A stretch of 64,000 bases of DNA from Agathobaculum sp. NTUH-O15-33 (lineage in GTDB: Bacteria > Bacillota > Clostridia > Oscillospirales > Butyricicoccaceae), in NCBI RefSeq assembly GCF_033193315.1, contig NZ_CP136187.1:1984001-2048000 (forward strand), written 5' to 3'. The position numbers and the translations under genes are program-made. Below are positions 29,260 through 37,707 of this stretch, piece after piece (position 1 is the first letter of the stretch; each line of letters opens with the position of its first letter). The notes beneath the pieces are model-generated. The model was given only the letters and a program-made list of their open reading frames with translations. It made no database searches and had not been told where the DNA came from.

Positions 29260-31215
29260 TTAACCGACTGCAACGGTCATGCTATCGTTCATCTCCGCAT
29301 ACAGATCGTCCGGACCGGCCAAATAAACCTCGGCGCCCTCGTCGATGCCCCAAAGGATTTCGGTGTTCGCCGCGTCCGCGATGCCCACTTCTACCGGGAC
29401 AAGCACAAATTCGGGCGGCACATCGGTGCCCTCGGGCAGCGGCAGCGCGTTTTCAAAGGTCTCGCCCTCGGCGGGCTTCGCAAATACGGCTGCGCCTTCT
29501 TCGGTATTGACGACCGCGCTGGAAGGCACCATGACACAGTCCATCGACTGGGCAGTCGTAATCTTATACTGCACTGGGTAATCCGAACGCAGCGTCTGCC
29601 CTTCCATGGGATCCAGCGTGATAACCGCAGGGAAAGTCGGCATGCTGCCTTGCCCGCCCGACTGATCCTTGGTGGCCTCCATCGAAACTGATTCGACCGT
29701 ACCGGTCAGCATTGCTTCCCCGTCGTTGGTGTACATGGTCATGGTGGCCATCTGGCCGGGCTGTACGGCGGAAACGTCGGTCGCGGTGATCTGCGCGTTA
29801 ACAATGATATCGCTCAGATCAGCCACGACACAGAGCGCGCTCGTGCCTTCCACATCTTGACCGGCCGATACCGGCAGGCTGACGACAACGCCGTCGATCG
29901 GAGACTTAATGGTCGCGTTTTCGATCAGCTTTTTCAGTTCAGTGATGCGGTCCTGCTTGGTCTTTACTGTCTTCTGCGCGGTGGTTACATTATTGCGCGC
30001 GGATACCACATCGCTCTGCGCGTCCTTCACATCGTTCTGCGCGCTGTCGCTCGTCAGGCGCATAATAACCGCGCCGCTCGAATAATTGTAATAATCGATG
30101 CCGCCGACCGAGGTGATCTCGCCGGACACCTCCGCCGTAATCGCCTCTTCGCGAGAATACTTGAGCGTGCCGGACTCGGCGGGATAAACTTCGTCGCCCG
30201 CGCTTGTCTTAATTACGGCGGTCGCGTTCATACCGTCGGTCAGTGTGCCCGGGTTGTCCACCGTGATGATCGCGCGAAACAGCTTAACGCCCTCGGCGGA
30301 TACTTTTTCGGCCTGCTCGATCGAACTGACCTTGCCGGTCACCTCGCTCATGGCCGAGGGGATGGAAACCGTGGCTTCCTGACCGGACTGGATATCACTC
30401 ATGTAAGCGGTGCTGAAATATAGGGTCAGCTTCATCGAACTATCGTCGACCATGTAGCCGATCACTTGGCCGCTGGAAATCTGCTGGCCCACCTTAAATT
30501 CAGGCGCGGCCGAGCCGTCCTCCTTCAGCCCCGGAATGATCTTGCCGGAAAACGGCGCGGTGATCGTCAGCTTGCCCAGATCCTTCTGCGCGGCGCTGAC
30601 CTTGTTGAGCGCCTTGGTCACATCGGACTGCGCGGTGGCGACGGCGCGCTGCGCGTCGGCCAGTTCTTCCTGCGCGGTGGTCAGCTCCTTGCGTGTCTCG
30701 GTCGGGTCGACGACCAATAGCTGGTCGTTTTTCTTGACCTCGTCGCCCACTTCAACAAGCACCTTGCTCACCTTGCCCTTGAGATCCTTGCCAAGCTCCT
30801 CACGCTTTTTAGCGGCGGTATAGCCTTCGCCCTCGATATACGTTTCCAGCATACCGCGCGTGGCGAACGCCGTCTTGCTCGCGGCGCCGTCGTCAGCGGG
30901 CTTGCGGCTGCGCATGACGAGGAAAATACCCAGACCGATCAGCAGCGCAATGATCAGCACTGTGATGCCGATCCGCACGCCGCGGCTCAGCTTGTGCTTC
31001 TTTTTGTTCATCTTATCCGCGTATTTGTTGCGCTTTGGGCCTTCGGACGCGGGGCTCTCTTCGCCCTCGGTTGCGGGCGCGGACTCCGCGGGCAGCGTTT
31101 CTTCGGGAACGGCTACTTCGCCCTTTGCCGATTTGGCGATCGAGGTGCCTGCCTTAGCGACATGGGCCCCGCCCTTCTGCTCGGCGGGGTTCTGCTGCTT
31201 ATTTTCTTCGCTCAT
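29260..31215 (-). CDS. MacA/HlyD-type membrane fusion protein
   Basis: A 651-residue adaptor of the exporter. A cytoplasmic N-terminus rich in Glu, Ala and Lys (about 1-75) is unusually long. One span lies at about 78-100 (GVRIGITVLIIALLIGLGIF). The outer part has two lipoyl-type half-motifs with coiled coils (about 180-215 and 395-435), then beta-barrel and membrane-proximal domains ending VYLAGPDDLYAEMN. It is the first gene of the operon, behind a consensus promoter with upstream direct repeats. The last gene codes for the SLH protein. Confidence 0.9.
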   Translation of the reverse strand: MSEENKQQNPAEQKGGAHVAKAGTSIAKSAKGEVAVPEETLPAESAPATEGEESPASEGPKRNKYADKMNKKKHKLSRGVRIGITVLIIALLIGLGIFLVMRSRKPADDGAASKTAFATRGMLETYIEGEGYTAAKKREELGKDLKGKVSKVLVEVGDEVKKNDQLLVVDPTETRKELTTAQEELADAQRAVATAQSDVTKALNKVSAAQKDLGKLTITAPFSGKIIPGLKEDGSAAPEFKVGQQISSGQVIGYMVDDSSMKLTLYFSTAYMSDIQSGQEATVSIPSAMSEVTGKVSSIEQAEKVSAEGVKLFRAIITVDNPGTLTDGMNATAVIKTSAGDEVYPAESGTLKYSREEAITAEVSGEITSVGGIDYYNYSSGAVIMRLTSDSAQNDVKDAQSDVVSARNNVTTAQKTVKTKQDRITELKKLIENATIKSPIDGVVVSLPVSAGQDVEGTSALCVVADLSDIIVNAQITATDVSAVQPGQMATMTMYTNDGEAMLTGTVESVSMEATKDQSGGQGSMPTFPAVITLDPMEGQTLRSDYPVQYKITTAQSMDCVMVPSSAVVNTEEGAAVFAKPAEGETFENALPLPEGTDVPPEFVLVPVEVGIADAANTEILWGIDEGAEVYLAGPDDLYAEMNDSMTVAVG

Positions 31216-31288
31216 AAACGAATCCTTCCTTTATACATCCAAGTATTACTCGGTCCGGGAGTGTACTAAGCTGTCTCATACACCCATC

Positions 31289-31317
31289 ATCATACCTTGC
31301 GCAGGTGGAACTGTCAA
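31289..31317 (-). promoter_or_regulatory. Sigma-A promoter of the MacAB-SLH operon
   Basis: On the - strand TTGACA (31317-31312), a 17-base spacer, then TATGAT (31294-31289). Confidence 0.88.
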
Positions 31318-31327
31318 GCGATGTTTG

Positions 31328-31349
31328 GCATCATTTTAGCATCATTTTG
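31328..31349 (-). promoter_or_regulatory. Tandem 11-bp direct repeat upstream of the exporter promoter
   Basis: Read on the - strand, two copies of AAAATGATGC spaced exactly 11 bases, with a degenerate third (AAACATCGC) running to the -35 box. Helically phased repeats at this position are typical of OmpR-family response-regulator sites. No regulator gene is adjacent. Confidence 0.55.
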
Positions 31350-31425
31350 ACGTAGACAGAGCGGCGCTTGTTCCGCTCTGCGCGCAATGCCGTAAAAACT
31401 GCCGCCTATGCGATGCGGTAGTCGG

Positions 31426-31936
31426 CTATGACAGCTTATCCGCAAAAAAAAGTTCCACTCGCTCGGGCAGCTCGTCCAATCCGCAGTCATTGATAAAAAT
31501 ATGGTCATAGCAAAAATCGAGTACGCCGTCATCCGAACGGTTGCCAAGCAGACCGCGCTCGTCTTCCAGCGAGGGCCGCCGCACGAGCAGCGCGGCGCAG
31601 CCGCTGCCGACGGCTTGCCGAAATCGTTCGATCTCCGCAGGTTCGCGAATATGGACGAACAGCAGTTCATCCGGGCCTGTAAGGAACTTTTTATATTGTT
31701 CCATACAGTAGCAAAAGGAAAGATCGTTAAATTCCGTACACACCTCTTTCAGACGAGAGAGCAAGCGCCGCGCCGCGGGCGTTTTTTTCTCCGTCCCAAC
31801 CAGCCGCGCGCGCCACGGTTAGGATTGGCGTGATGGACGAAATGTTTTGCACCTTCCAGCGCTTGGCAGCCAGTTCGCATACCGTGTCCTTGCCCACGCC
31901 CCCGCTGCCGTTTATGATAAAAACATGTTTCTTCAT
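31426..31936 (-). CDS. P-loop nucleotide-kinase-like protein, with one-base frameshift
   Basis: Begins MKKHVFIINGSGGVGKDT, a P-loop (GSGGVGKDT) like that of adenylate and dephospho-CoA kinases and phage dNMP kinases. After a +1 shift in the A7 tract (T7 at 31782-31788) it continues RRLLSRLKEVCTEFND to SGCAALLVRR and ends ELFFADKLS. A6 would give GEKTPAARRLLSRL, as in relatives. Total length 511 is a multiple of three plus one. The substrate is unknown. It stands alone between the exporter operon and spoIVA, and its ribosome site (GGGGTG) is modest. Confidence 0.75.
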
Positions 31937-32031
31937 GTTTCACCCCACATATGCCTTAATACTTTTCAATTTTAGCACAACATATAGCGCAAGGCAAGCG
32001 GTAACCCGGGATAACTCTGCCAAAAATACAC

Positions 32032-32076
32032 AAAAAACGACCCCGGACACCGAACCATTTCGGCTTCAGGGTCGTT
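32032..32076 (-). terminator. Terminator after spoIVA
   Basis: On the - strand AACGACCC pairs with GGGTCGTT across an internally paired loop, then T6. It lies just downstream of the spoIVA stop codon. Confidence 0.85.
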
Positions 32077-32080
32077 ACCG

Positions 32081-33559
32081 TCACAGGATGATACAAATCA
32101 GCCCGCCGGCGCTTTCGTTAATAATTTTTTCCAGCGTTTCGCGGATTTTCCCGCGCGCGTCGTCCGGCATGCGGCTCAGCTTGTGGGAAAGCTCCTCGCG
32201 AACGAGCTCGCTGAGCGATTTGCCGAAGATATTGGTATCCCAGATCTTTTCGGGCTGCTCTTCAAATTCGCTGAGCAAATAGTGCACCAGCTCTTCGGAT
32301 TGCTTTTCCGTGCCGACGATTGGGTTGACCTCAGCCTTGATGTTGGCACGCAGCAGGTGCACCGAGGTAGCCGAGGCTTTCAGGCGCACGCCGTACCGTC
32401 CGCCCTGCCGCACGATCTCCGGCGGCTCAAGCGACAGCTCCTCGACCGAGGGCATGACGATGCCGTACCCGGTCTGGTACACCTGATCAAGCGCGCCGCG
32501 GATGCGGTCATACTCGCGCTTGACCTTAGAGAAATCGTCCAGCACGGCGATCAAGTCGGCGGCGTCGCCGATATGAATGCCGGTCTGCTCGCCAACAATG
32601 CCGTAAAACACACTTTCCGGGATATCAAAGCGCAGCTGCGCCTGCCCCGTGCCGAGCGCGAGCTGATCGACTGTGGCGCGGCCGATATACTCGTTTTCCG
32701 CCAGCACGCCGCACATGGCGCGAATATCGCGCATGCACTGGCCCGGACGGGCCGCGGAGCGGATGGCGTGGTAAATGCTCGCCTGTACCGGATGGCTGGG
32801 CGGCAGCGAACCGACATAGCGCGGCAATACAAAACTGATCTCCTGAACCGGAAATTCATACAGCACCCGCTGCAAAACGTCGGCTATGCCCGCTTCGTCC
32901 AGCGCTAGGCAATCCACCGCGATCGGATCGACGCCATATTGCTCGCGCAGGCTGTCGCAGGCAAAGCGCGCCGCTTCGCCCTGTGGTTCGGCGGAGTTGA
33001 CCAGCACGACAAACGGCTTGCCGATCTCGCGCAGTTCGCGGATGACGCGTCCTTCCACCGGTTCATAGCTGGCGCGCGGAATCTCGGTAAAGGTGCCGTC
33101 CGTCGTCACCACAAGGCCGATGGTGGAATGCTCGCCGATCACCTTGTGCGTGCCCAGCTCGGCGGCCTCGGCCAGCGTCATCGGCGCTTCGCGCCATGGG
33201 GTGGATACCATACGCGGCGCGTCGTCCTCCATGCTGCCGAGCGCGCCGTCCACCAAATAACCCACGCAATCCACCAGCCGCACGCGGCAGCCGCCGCCAT
33301 CCGGCAGCGCGATCTCGGCCGCTTCCTCTGGAACGAATTTGGGCTCCGCCGTCATGATCGTCCGCCCGGTGCCGGACTGCGGCAATTCATCCCGCGCCCG
33401 CTCGCGCTTATATACGTTCTCCATGTCGGGCAGCACCATGGTTTCCATAAAGCGCTTGATAAACGTTGATTTGCCTGTGCGCACCGGGCCCACTACGCCG
33501 ATGTAGATATCGCCGCCCGTCCGTGCGCTGATCTGTTCATAAATCGCGTTGCTTTCCAT
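32081..33559 (-). CDS. spoIVA: Stage IV sporulation protein A (spore coat base ATPase)
   Basis: Cytoskeletal ATPase that polymerises on the outer forespore membrane and forms the coat basement layer. It is 492 residues, the same length as in Bacillus subtilis. Walker A is G24-PVRTGKST. The following TRAFAC-type region has SGTGRTIMTAEPKFVPEEA and LVDCVGYLVDGALG. The C-terminal end GGLICIIL fits the membrane-proximal tail. I chose ATG 33559 because it aligns with the family N-terminus and has AAGGTGG upstream; the GTG at 33571 overlaps that site. It directly follows sipL, whose product binds SpoIVA. spoVM, the anchor of SpoIVA, lies about 3.3 kb away. Confidence 0.97.
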   Translation of the reverse strand: MESNAIYEQISARTGGDIYIGVVGPVRTGKSTFIKRFMETMVLPDMENVYKRERARDELPQSGTGRTIMTAEPKFVPEEAAEIALPDGGGCRVRLVDCVGYLVDGALGSMEDDAPRMVSTPWREAPMTLAEAAELGTHKVIGEHSTIGLVVTTDGTFTEIPRASYEPVEGRVIRELREIGKPFVVLVNSAEPQGEAARFACDSLREQYGVDPIAVDCLALDEAGIADVLQRVLYEFPVQEISFVLPRYVGSLPPSHPVQASIYHAIRSAARPGQCMRDIRAMCGVLAENEYIGRATVDQLALGTGQAQLRFDIPESVFYGIVGEQTGIHIGDAADLIAVLDDFSKVKREYDRIRGALDQVYQTGYGIVMPSVEELSLEPPEIVRQGGRYGVRLKASATSVHLLRANIKAEVNPIVGTEKQSEELVHYLLSEFEEQPEKIWDTNIFGKSLSELVREELSHKLSRMPDDARGKIRETLEKIINESAGGLICIIL

Positions 33560-33574
33560 TGAATCCCCCACCTT

Positions 33575-35050
33575 TCAGCCTCCAATCGGAATCAGCAGCA
33601 TGGTCTCGGCCGCCGTCTGCGCATCCGCGGGCAGTTCGTTTGCCCGGCGTATCGCCTCCATCGTTGTGCCGCAGGCTTTGGCGATATCCCACAGCGGCTG
33701 CTCGCGGTCGATGTAGCGCAGCTTGAGCGTCACGCCGTCCGCCGCGCAGGGCGCGTCGATCTCGTTTAGTTCGGTGATGCAGCGGAACGTACATTGCTCC
33801 TCCGCCGCGATCTGACCCTTTGCGGAAAGGGTTAACATCATGCCTTGCTCGCCGGAAGGCGCGCCCCGCGCCACAAGTTCCAGCTGCGAAAGCTCGCCCT
33901 GCCCGGAGCATGGGATTGATACGGGCAGCATCCGCTGGAGAAAACAAAGCTGCTGATCGTCGTCCAGATAAAGCACCTGCACAGCGGCGGTCATCTGGGC
34001 CTTTTCCCCGTCCGCGCGCTTCGCATCGCAGCTAAACGCCCCGGCGGAAACGATATGGGATACGTGCCGCGCGGTTTGCAGCGTTTCCGTCGTCTCACCG
34101 GCAAAGGCGGTGGCGGGCGGCGTTGAACGCAGCACGGTCTTTTCCTGCGAAAGCTGCAGCTCCTTGCCCGGGATGTACAGGTCGTCGATATTTTGCAGCG
34201 TTTGGGCGCGCCGCATCAGCAAAAGAGCCGCCGCGTTGACCGTATAGGAAAGCAGGCCGTCCGGCTCAAGGCGGCAGTCCAGCTCCCGTGCGGTCAGGCT
34301 GGCCGACAGGCTGTCGCCCTCGCCCACCTCGGGCATCTCGAGGATCTGGGTAAAAGGCGTCGCGCTGGTCAGAACGCGCACAGCGTCGTCCTCCTGCAAG
34401 GCAAGGCAGGTGATGCTGGCCTCGCCTTTCAGCACCGCTTTGCCCTGCATGGCGCGGCACTCGGTCGCGCGCAGCACGCATTCGGCGTGCAGAAGCGACA
34501 GCCCGGCGGCGTCCGGCATAGTCACGTCCTCCAGCACTGTAATCGGGCAGGTTTGCGCCTGTTCGATCAGCGTGACAAGGCGCGGCGTGCAGCGCAGCTC
34601 CGCCTGCGGCAGGTCGACCCCCTCGGTCACATTGCATGTCGTTTTTTGGTACCCCTCGGATTCAAAGCAGAGGGATGCGTTTACCGTTAGCTTACGGCTG
34701 TTTACCGCTACGGCCTCCACGCTTGCCACCCGGCAGGTCGCCAGACACACCGCGTCCGTGTTCAGCGCTTCGCATTCCTCGATATGCGCAAAGCTGATCG
34801 GGATATTCAGCAGCCGCAGGCCGCCCCCCTCCTCCGGCTGGTAAACGACGGTCGTACGCACCATACCGGAAATCAGCAAGCGCCCATTTTGCGGCGTTTG
34901 ATCCTTGACGGACGCGACCCCATACGCACACACCACGCGGCCCACGTCCGGGTAGGTGTCTGGCACGATCGCGTCGGCCGATTCGGTGCTCATAGCGGTG
35001 CGCTGCAGCCGTCTGTCATAATAGCAGATGCTTGTTTGGTTCAGTTCCAT
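33575..35050 (-). CDS. sipL: SipL-like SpoIVA-interacting protein (DUF3794 and LysM)
   Basis: Coat-localising partner of SpoIVA, the clostridial counterpart of SpoVID. It is 491 residues. DUF3794-like beta domains occupy most of the length, and a C-terminal LysM covers about 440-488 (REQPLWDIAKACGTTMEAIRRAN). ATG 35050 has AAGGAGGA upstream; the longer frame runs into the promoter region. It is the first gene of the sipL-spoIVA operon behind a sigma-E-type promoter, matching mother-cell expression. The gap to spoIVA is 15 bases. Confidence 0.92.
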   Translation of the reverse strand: MELNQTSICYYDRRLQRTAMSTESADAIVPDTYPDVGRVVCAYGVASVKDQTPQNGRLLISGMVRTTVVYQPEEGGGLRLLNIPISFAHIEECEALNTDAVCLATCRVASVEAVAVNSRKLTVNASLCFESEGYQKTTCNVTEGVDLPQAELRCTPRLVTLIEQAQTCPITVLEDVTMPDAAGLSLLHAECVLRATECRAMQGKAVLKGEASITCLALQEDDAVRVLTSATPFTQILEMPEVGEGDSLSASLTARELDCRLEPDGLLSYTVNAAALLLMRRAQTLQNIDDLYIPGKELQLSQEKTVLRSTPPATAFAGETTETLQTARHVSHIVSAGAFSCDAKRADGEKAQMTAAVQVLYLDDDQQLCFLQRMLPVSIPCSGQGELSQLELVARGAPSGEQGMMLTLSAKGQIAAEEQCTFRCITELNEIDAPCAADGVTLKLRYIDREQPLWDIAKACGTTMEAIRRANELPADAQTAAETMLLIPIGG

Positions 35051-35086
35051 TGTGCTGCTCCTCCTTTTCACTGCTGCTCCTGATAA

Positions 35087-35113
35087 ACAATATGTCCACC
35101 CCGCCGTGAATAT
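35087..35113 (-). promoter_or_regulatory. Probable sigma-E promoter of sipL-spoIVA
   Basis: On the - strand ATATT (35113-35109, in TCATATT), a 14-base spacer, then CATATTGT (35094-35087). This matches the sigma-E pattern of ATATT, about 14 bases, CATA...T, and lies about 37 bases before the sipL start. Confidence 0.7.
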
Positions 35114-35215
35114 GAAAAAGCTCTGCAAAAAAAGAAAGCGCAGAGGCGTATCCCGCCACGCGGACCGTTGAAGGCCGGTTCACATAACTTACCGCGCACA
35201 CACTTCGTGTGTAGC

Positions 35216-35244
35216 TTGCAAAGCGTTCGGCAAAAGGGTACAAT
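35216..35244 (+). promoter_or_regulatory. Promoter of the GGDEF gene
   Basis: TTGCAA (35216-35221), a 17-base spacer, then TACAAT (35239-35244), 36 bases before the start codon. GGCGGAGGAA is the ribosome site. It is divergent from the sipL promoter. Confidence 0.75.
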
Positions 35245-35280
35245 AGTAAATAATGCCTCAATCAGGCGGAGGAACAATAT

Positions 35281-36669
35281 ATGACTGATGAAGAGCGAAT
35301 CAGGCAGGTTTTTCAGGATTTTGAGGATGGCGGTCTGGTATCTAAGGATATCGATAAGGTTTTAAGCTGCATTGCAGATCGTGTCATTGGGATCGGCATC
35401 GGCGAACAGGGCTTTGTCCGATCCAAAAGTGATATTCAAGAAATATTCGCCAGCGGGCTTCGTGAAGACGACTGCGCGGCTTACTCGCTGCAATATGCGC
35501 GGCTGGATATTTTGATCCATGACGGGCAATTTGCCAACGCCTGCGGCGAGGTGATCATCCACCGATCGGAAAACGGAAACGTTACCAAGAGCAAGCTTTT
35601 GCAAACGCTGATCTTTGTCAAAGAGGGTGGCGATTGGAAGATATGCGGGCTGCACGCGTCCGCCCCCGCGATCACGGCGGAAAATATGGAGGCCTATCCG
35701 CTCAAGGTTGCGGAAAATTTGCTGCAAAACATGCGCAAGGAGATCGGTGAAAAAGCCTTTATGGCGGAGCAGCAGTTCCAACAAGCGGTTTTGGCGGACA
35801 CGGTCGCGTTTTACATCGTCAATTTTTCCAAGAACTGCTTTGAACAATGTCAGGTGAACCAAACCATTTGCGCCTATGCCGAGCCGGGCACGCCGTACGA
35901 AGCCTTTGTGCGCGAAAAGATACCGGAGTATGTGGCGGAGGAAGACCGGGAGAAATTTTTATCCAAGCTTTCACTGGGCAGCGTTTTAGACGCCATCGAG
36001 CGAAACGAAACCGAGATCAGCTGCGAATATATGCTGAGCCGCCCCGGCGGCAGCTCCTTTTGGGCCGTGACCGTTATCCGCCTGATCACCGACTGTATCA
36101 CCGGCGAACACAAGGGTATCATGTATGTTAAGGATATCGATCAGCAGAAGCGCCGGGAACTTGAGATGAAGAACAAAGCGGAGCGTGACGACTTAACGGG
36201 GATCTATAACCGCACGGCTTTCGTACATCACGTGGAACGCCTTTTATCCCATAGAACGCAAGCGACAGGCGCGTTTTTCATGCTGGATATCGATCGATTC
36301 AAAGAAATAAACGATACCTTTGGGCATCCCTTTGGGGATTTTGTATTGGTATCCGTCGCGGAGGCGCTCAAGGAGCAGTTCCAAGCAGGCGGCATCCTCG
36401 GCAGGCTGGGCGGGGATGAATTTGGCGCGTTTGTGCCGGAAGAAACCGCCCAGACCTTGGCCGAAGGGCGTGTGGCCGTATTGATGGAAAAGCTGCTGCA
36501 GCTGCAAGCGCCGCAAAACATATCCATTCCGATTTCCTGCAGTATCGGCATCGCGGATGCCGAGGGCGCCCGCGCCTTCGCGCAGCTCTATCAGCAGGCG
36601 GATGAGGCGATGTACCGTTCCAAGCACAGCGGAAAGGGCCGCTGCACGATCTATACGCAACAGCAATAG
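35281..36669 (+). CDS. Diguanylate cyclase with SnoaL-like and PAS-like sensor domains
   Basis: Predicted to make cyclic di-GMP. It is 462 residues. The N-terminal ~130 residues look like a SnoaL/NTF2-type cone (LQTLIFVKEGGDWKICGLHASA). A PAS-like domain spans about 165-295 (FYIVNFSKNCFEQC). The GGDEF domain covers about 300-460, with the active site G377-GDEF-F381 intact (also DDLTGIYNRTAF, FMLDIDRFKEIND, FGHPFGD). The RxxD inhibitory site five residues before GGDEF is absent, so product inhibition is not expected. There is no membrane segment. It stands alone with its own promoter and terminator. Confidence 0.9.
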   Translation: MTDEERIRQVFQDFEDGGLVSKDIDKVLSCIADRVIGIGIGEQGFVRSKSDIQEIFASGLREDDCAAYSLQYARLDILIHDGQFANACGEVIIHRSENGNVTKSKLLQTLIFVKEGGDWKICGLHASAPAITAENMEAYPLKVAENLLQNMRKEIGEKAFMAEQQFQQAVLADTVAFYIVNFSKNCFEQCQVNQTICAYAEPGTPYEAFVREKIPEYVAEEDREKFLSKLSLGSVLDAIERNETEISCEYMLSRPGGSSFWAVTVIRLITDCITGEHKGIMYVKDIDQQKRRELEMKNKAERDDLTGIYNRTAFVHHVERLLSHRTQATGAFFMLDIDRFKEINDTFGHPFGDFVLVSVAEALKEQFQAGGILGRLGGDEFGAFVPEETAQTLAEGRVAVLMEKLLQLQAPQNISIPISCSIGIADAEGARAFAQLYQQADEAMYRSKHSGKGRCTIYTQQQ

Positions 36670-36685
36670 CAAATGAAACCGCACG

Positions 36686-36738
36686 AAAAGGGGCCGCAGC
36701 GCACGATGCTTTTCATCGTTTCGCCAAGGCCCCTTTTG
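36686..36738. terminator. Terminator shared by the GGDEF gene and spoVM
   Basis: AAAAGGGGCC (36686-36695) pairs with GGCCCCTTTT (36728-36737), enclosing an inner ACGATG/CATCGT stem. There are short T-runs on both strands. It lies between the GGDEF stop and the convergent spoVM stop. Confidence 0.75.
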
Positions 36739-36746
36739 TCATGTAA

Positions 36747-36821
36747 TCATTTATCTATATGGAACAGCCTGCTTAGGATACCGCGCAGATACTTCGGACT
36801 CTGCCATATCACTACCTTCAT
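36747..36821 (-). CDS. spoVM: Stage V sporulation protein M (24 residues)
   Basis: Tiny amphipathic helix that senses the convex forespore membrane and recruits SpoIVA. The 24-residue product begins MKVVIWQSPKYLRGIL and ends FHIDK. The pattern MK-x5-SPK(F/Y)L-x-GI-L matches SpoVM. P9, the residue needed for curvature sensing in B. subtilis, is at the right position, as are the basic residues K10, R13 and R18. GGGAGGTGG precedes ATG 36821. It lies close to sipL-spoIVA, whose products it anchors. The call is by pattern on a very short protein but is well supported by context. Confidence 0.85.
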   Translation of the reverse strand: MKVVIWQSPKYLRGILSRLFHIDK

Positions 36822-36836
36822 TCCGCCACCTCCCCT

Positions 36837-36983
36837 TCACCATCTTGCAATGAACACGCCGGCCACGATCAGCGCAAGGGAGAGCAGCACCAGAAACAGC
36901 CCCAGCGGCAAGATACAGCCGAACACTACGCCGGCGCCAAAACTTATGAGTGCAAGGCCGATCGCCTGACCACGGCAAAACAT
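36837..36983 (-). CDS. Small membrane protein upstream of spoVM
   Basis: A 48-residue ORF starting MFCRGQAIGLALISFGAGVV with two hydrophobic stretches (about 6-23 and 27-45) separated by a Pro-Leu turn. AGGAG lies 11 bases before ATG 36983. It ends 15 bases before spoVM, same strand, so the two are probably co-transcribed. I do not recognise a family. A role at the forespore or mother-cell membrane is only an inference from position. Confidence 0.55.
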   Translation of the reverse strand: MFCRGQAIGLALISFGAGVVFGCILPLGLFLVLLSLALIVAGVFIARW

Positions 36984-37044
36984 TGCGCATCACGCTCCTA
37001 TCAACAGTATAGGCGCGTTTTTGCCAAGGTGTTACAGCCCCACA

Positions 37045-37076
37045 AAGAAAAAGAACACCCGTAAAAACGGATGCTC
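37045..37076 (-). terminator. Terminator after dut
   Basis: On the - strand GAGCATCCGT pairs with ACGGGTGTTC (two G-T pairs) around a TTTT loop, followed by TTTTTC. It lies just after the dut stop. Confidence 0.7.
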
Positions 37077-37084
37077 TGCCGGGT

Positions 37085-37612
37085 CTAATCTTGGTTCTTG
37101 GCGGATTTTGTCGTGCTGCCAAAGCCGCCGTGCCGCTCGCCGACGGCGTTGTCGTCCTGCGTAATGCCGAAGGGCACGAAAATGCCCTGTGCAAAGCCGT
37201 CGCCCGCGTTGACGTGCAGCGATTTGCCGATCTTGGAATCGTTGGTCATTTTAATAAAGATATGCCCCTCGTTATCCGCATAGGCATAGTCGCTGTCGAT
37301 AATGCCTACGGTATTGTCCATCTGCAGCCGGTAGCGAAAGCCCAGCCCCGAACGCGGGTAGAGCTGCAACACCCAGCCCTCCGCGATCTCAGCGCGGATG
37401 CCGGTCGGGATGCGAAGCGTTTCTCCCGGTTGAAGAGAAAAGGAAACGGGCGCGAAAAAGTCGTACCCTGCCGAGCCCGCGGTCGCGCGGCGGGGCAACC
37501 GTATACTCTCAAAAATCGCTTGCGCGCGGGAAGGGTCGCAGTGCGTTTGCTCGCACCAATCCGCCAGAAAGCGAAAATTACTAACCTTGTAAAATTGTGC
37601 GATTCTTTGCAT
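37085..37612 (-). CDS. dut: dUTP diphosphatase
   Basis: Hydrolyses dUTP to dUMP, keeping uracil out of DNA and feeding dTMP synthesis. About 175 residues in the trimeric fold. Motif I is AGSAGYDFFAP, motif II PRSGLGFR, motif III GIIDSDYA and motif V RHGGFGSTTKS. There is a ~45-residue N-terminal extension before the core, as in some clostridial enzymes. I chose ATG 37612, with AAAGGGGAG 8 bases upstream, over GTG 37621, which touches that site. It stands alone on the - strand between the spoVM cluster and the histidine kinase. Confidence 0.95.
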   Translation of the reverse strand: MQRIAQFYKVSNFRFLADWCEQTHCDPSRAQAIFESIRLPRRATAGSAGYDFFAPVSFSLQPGETLRIPTGIRAEIAEGWVLQLYPRSGLGFRYRLQMDNTVGIIDSDYAYADNEGHIFIKMTNDSKIGKSLHVNAGDGFAQGIFVPFGITQDDNAVGERHGGFGSTTKSAKNQD

Positions 37613-37707
37613 ATCGTCCACTCCCCTTTCGAGTCTTTATTGTATCACAGCGATGGACAAAGCGAAAGAGCGGCTGCGAAAAAAATGTCGAACAACGCGC
37701 CTCTTCT

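Noticed and set aside
36751..37194. A 147-codon open frame on the - strand across spoVM and the end of dut
   Set aside because: It overlaps the dut end and terminator in another frame; spoVM and the small membrane ORF explain the region better.
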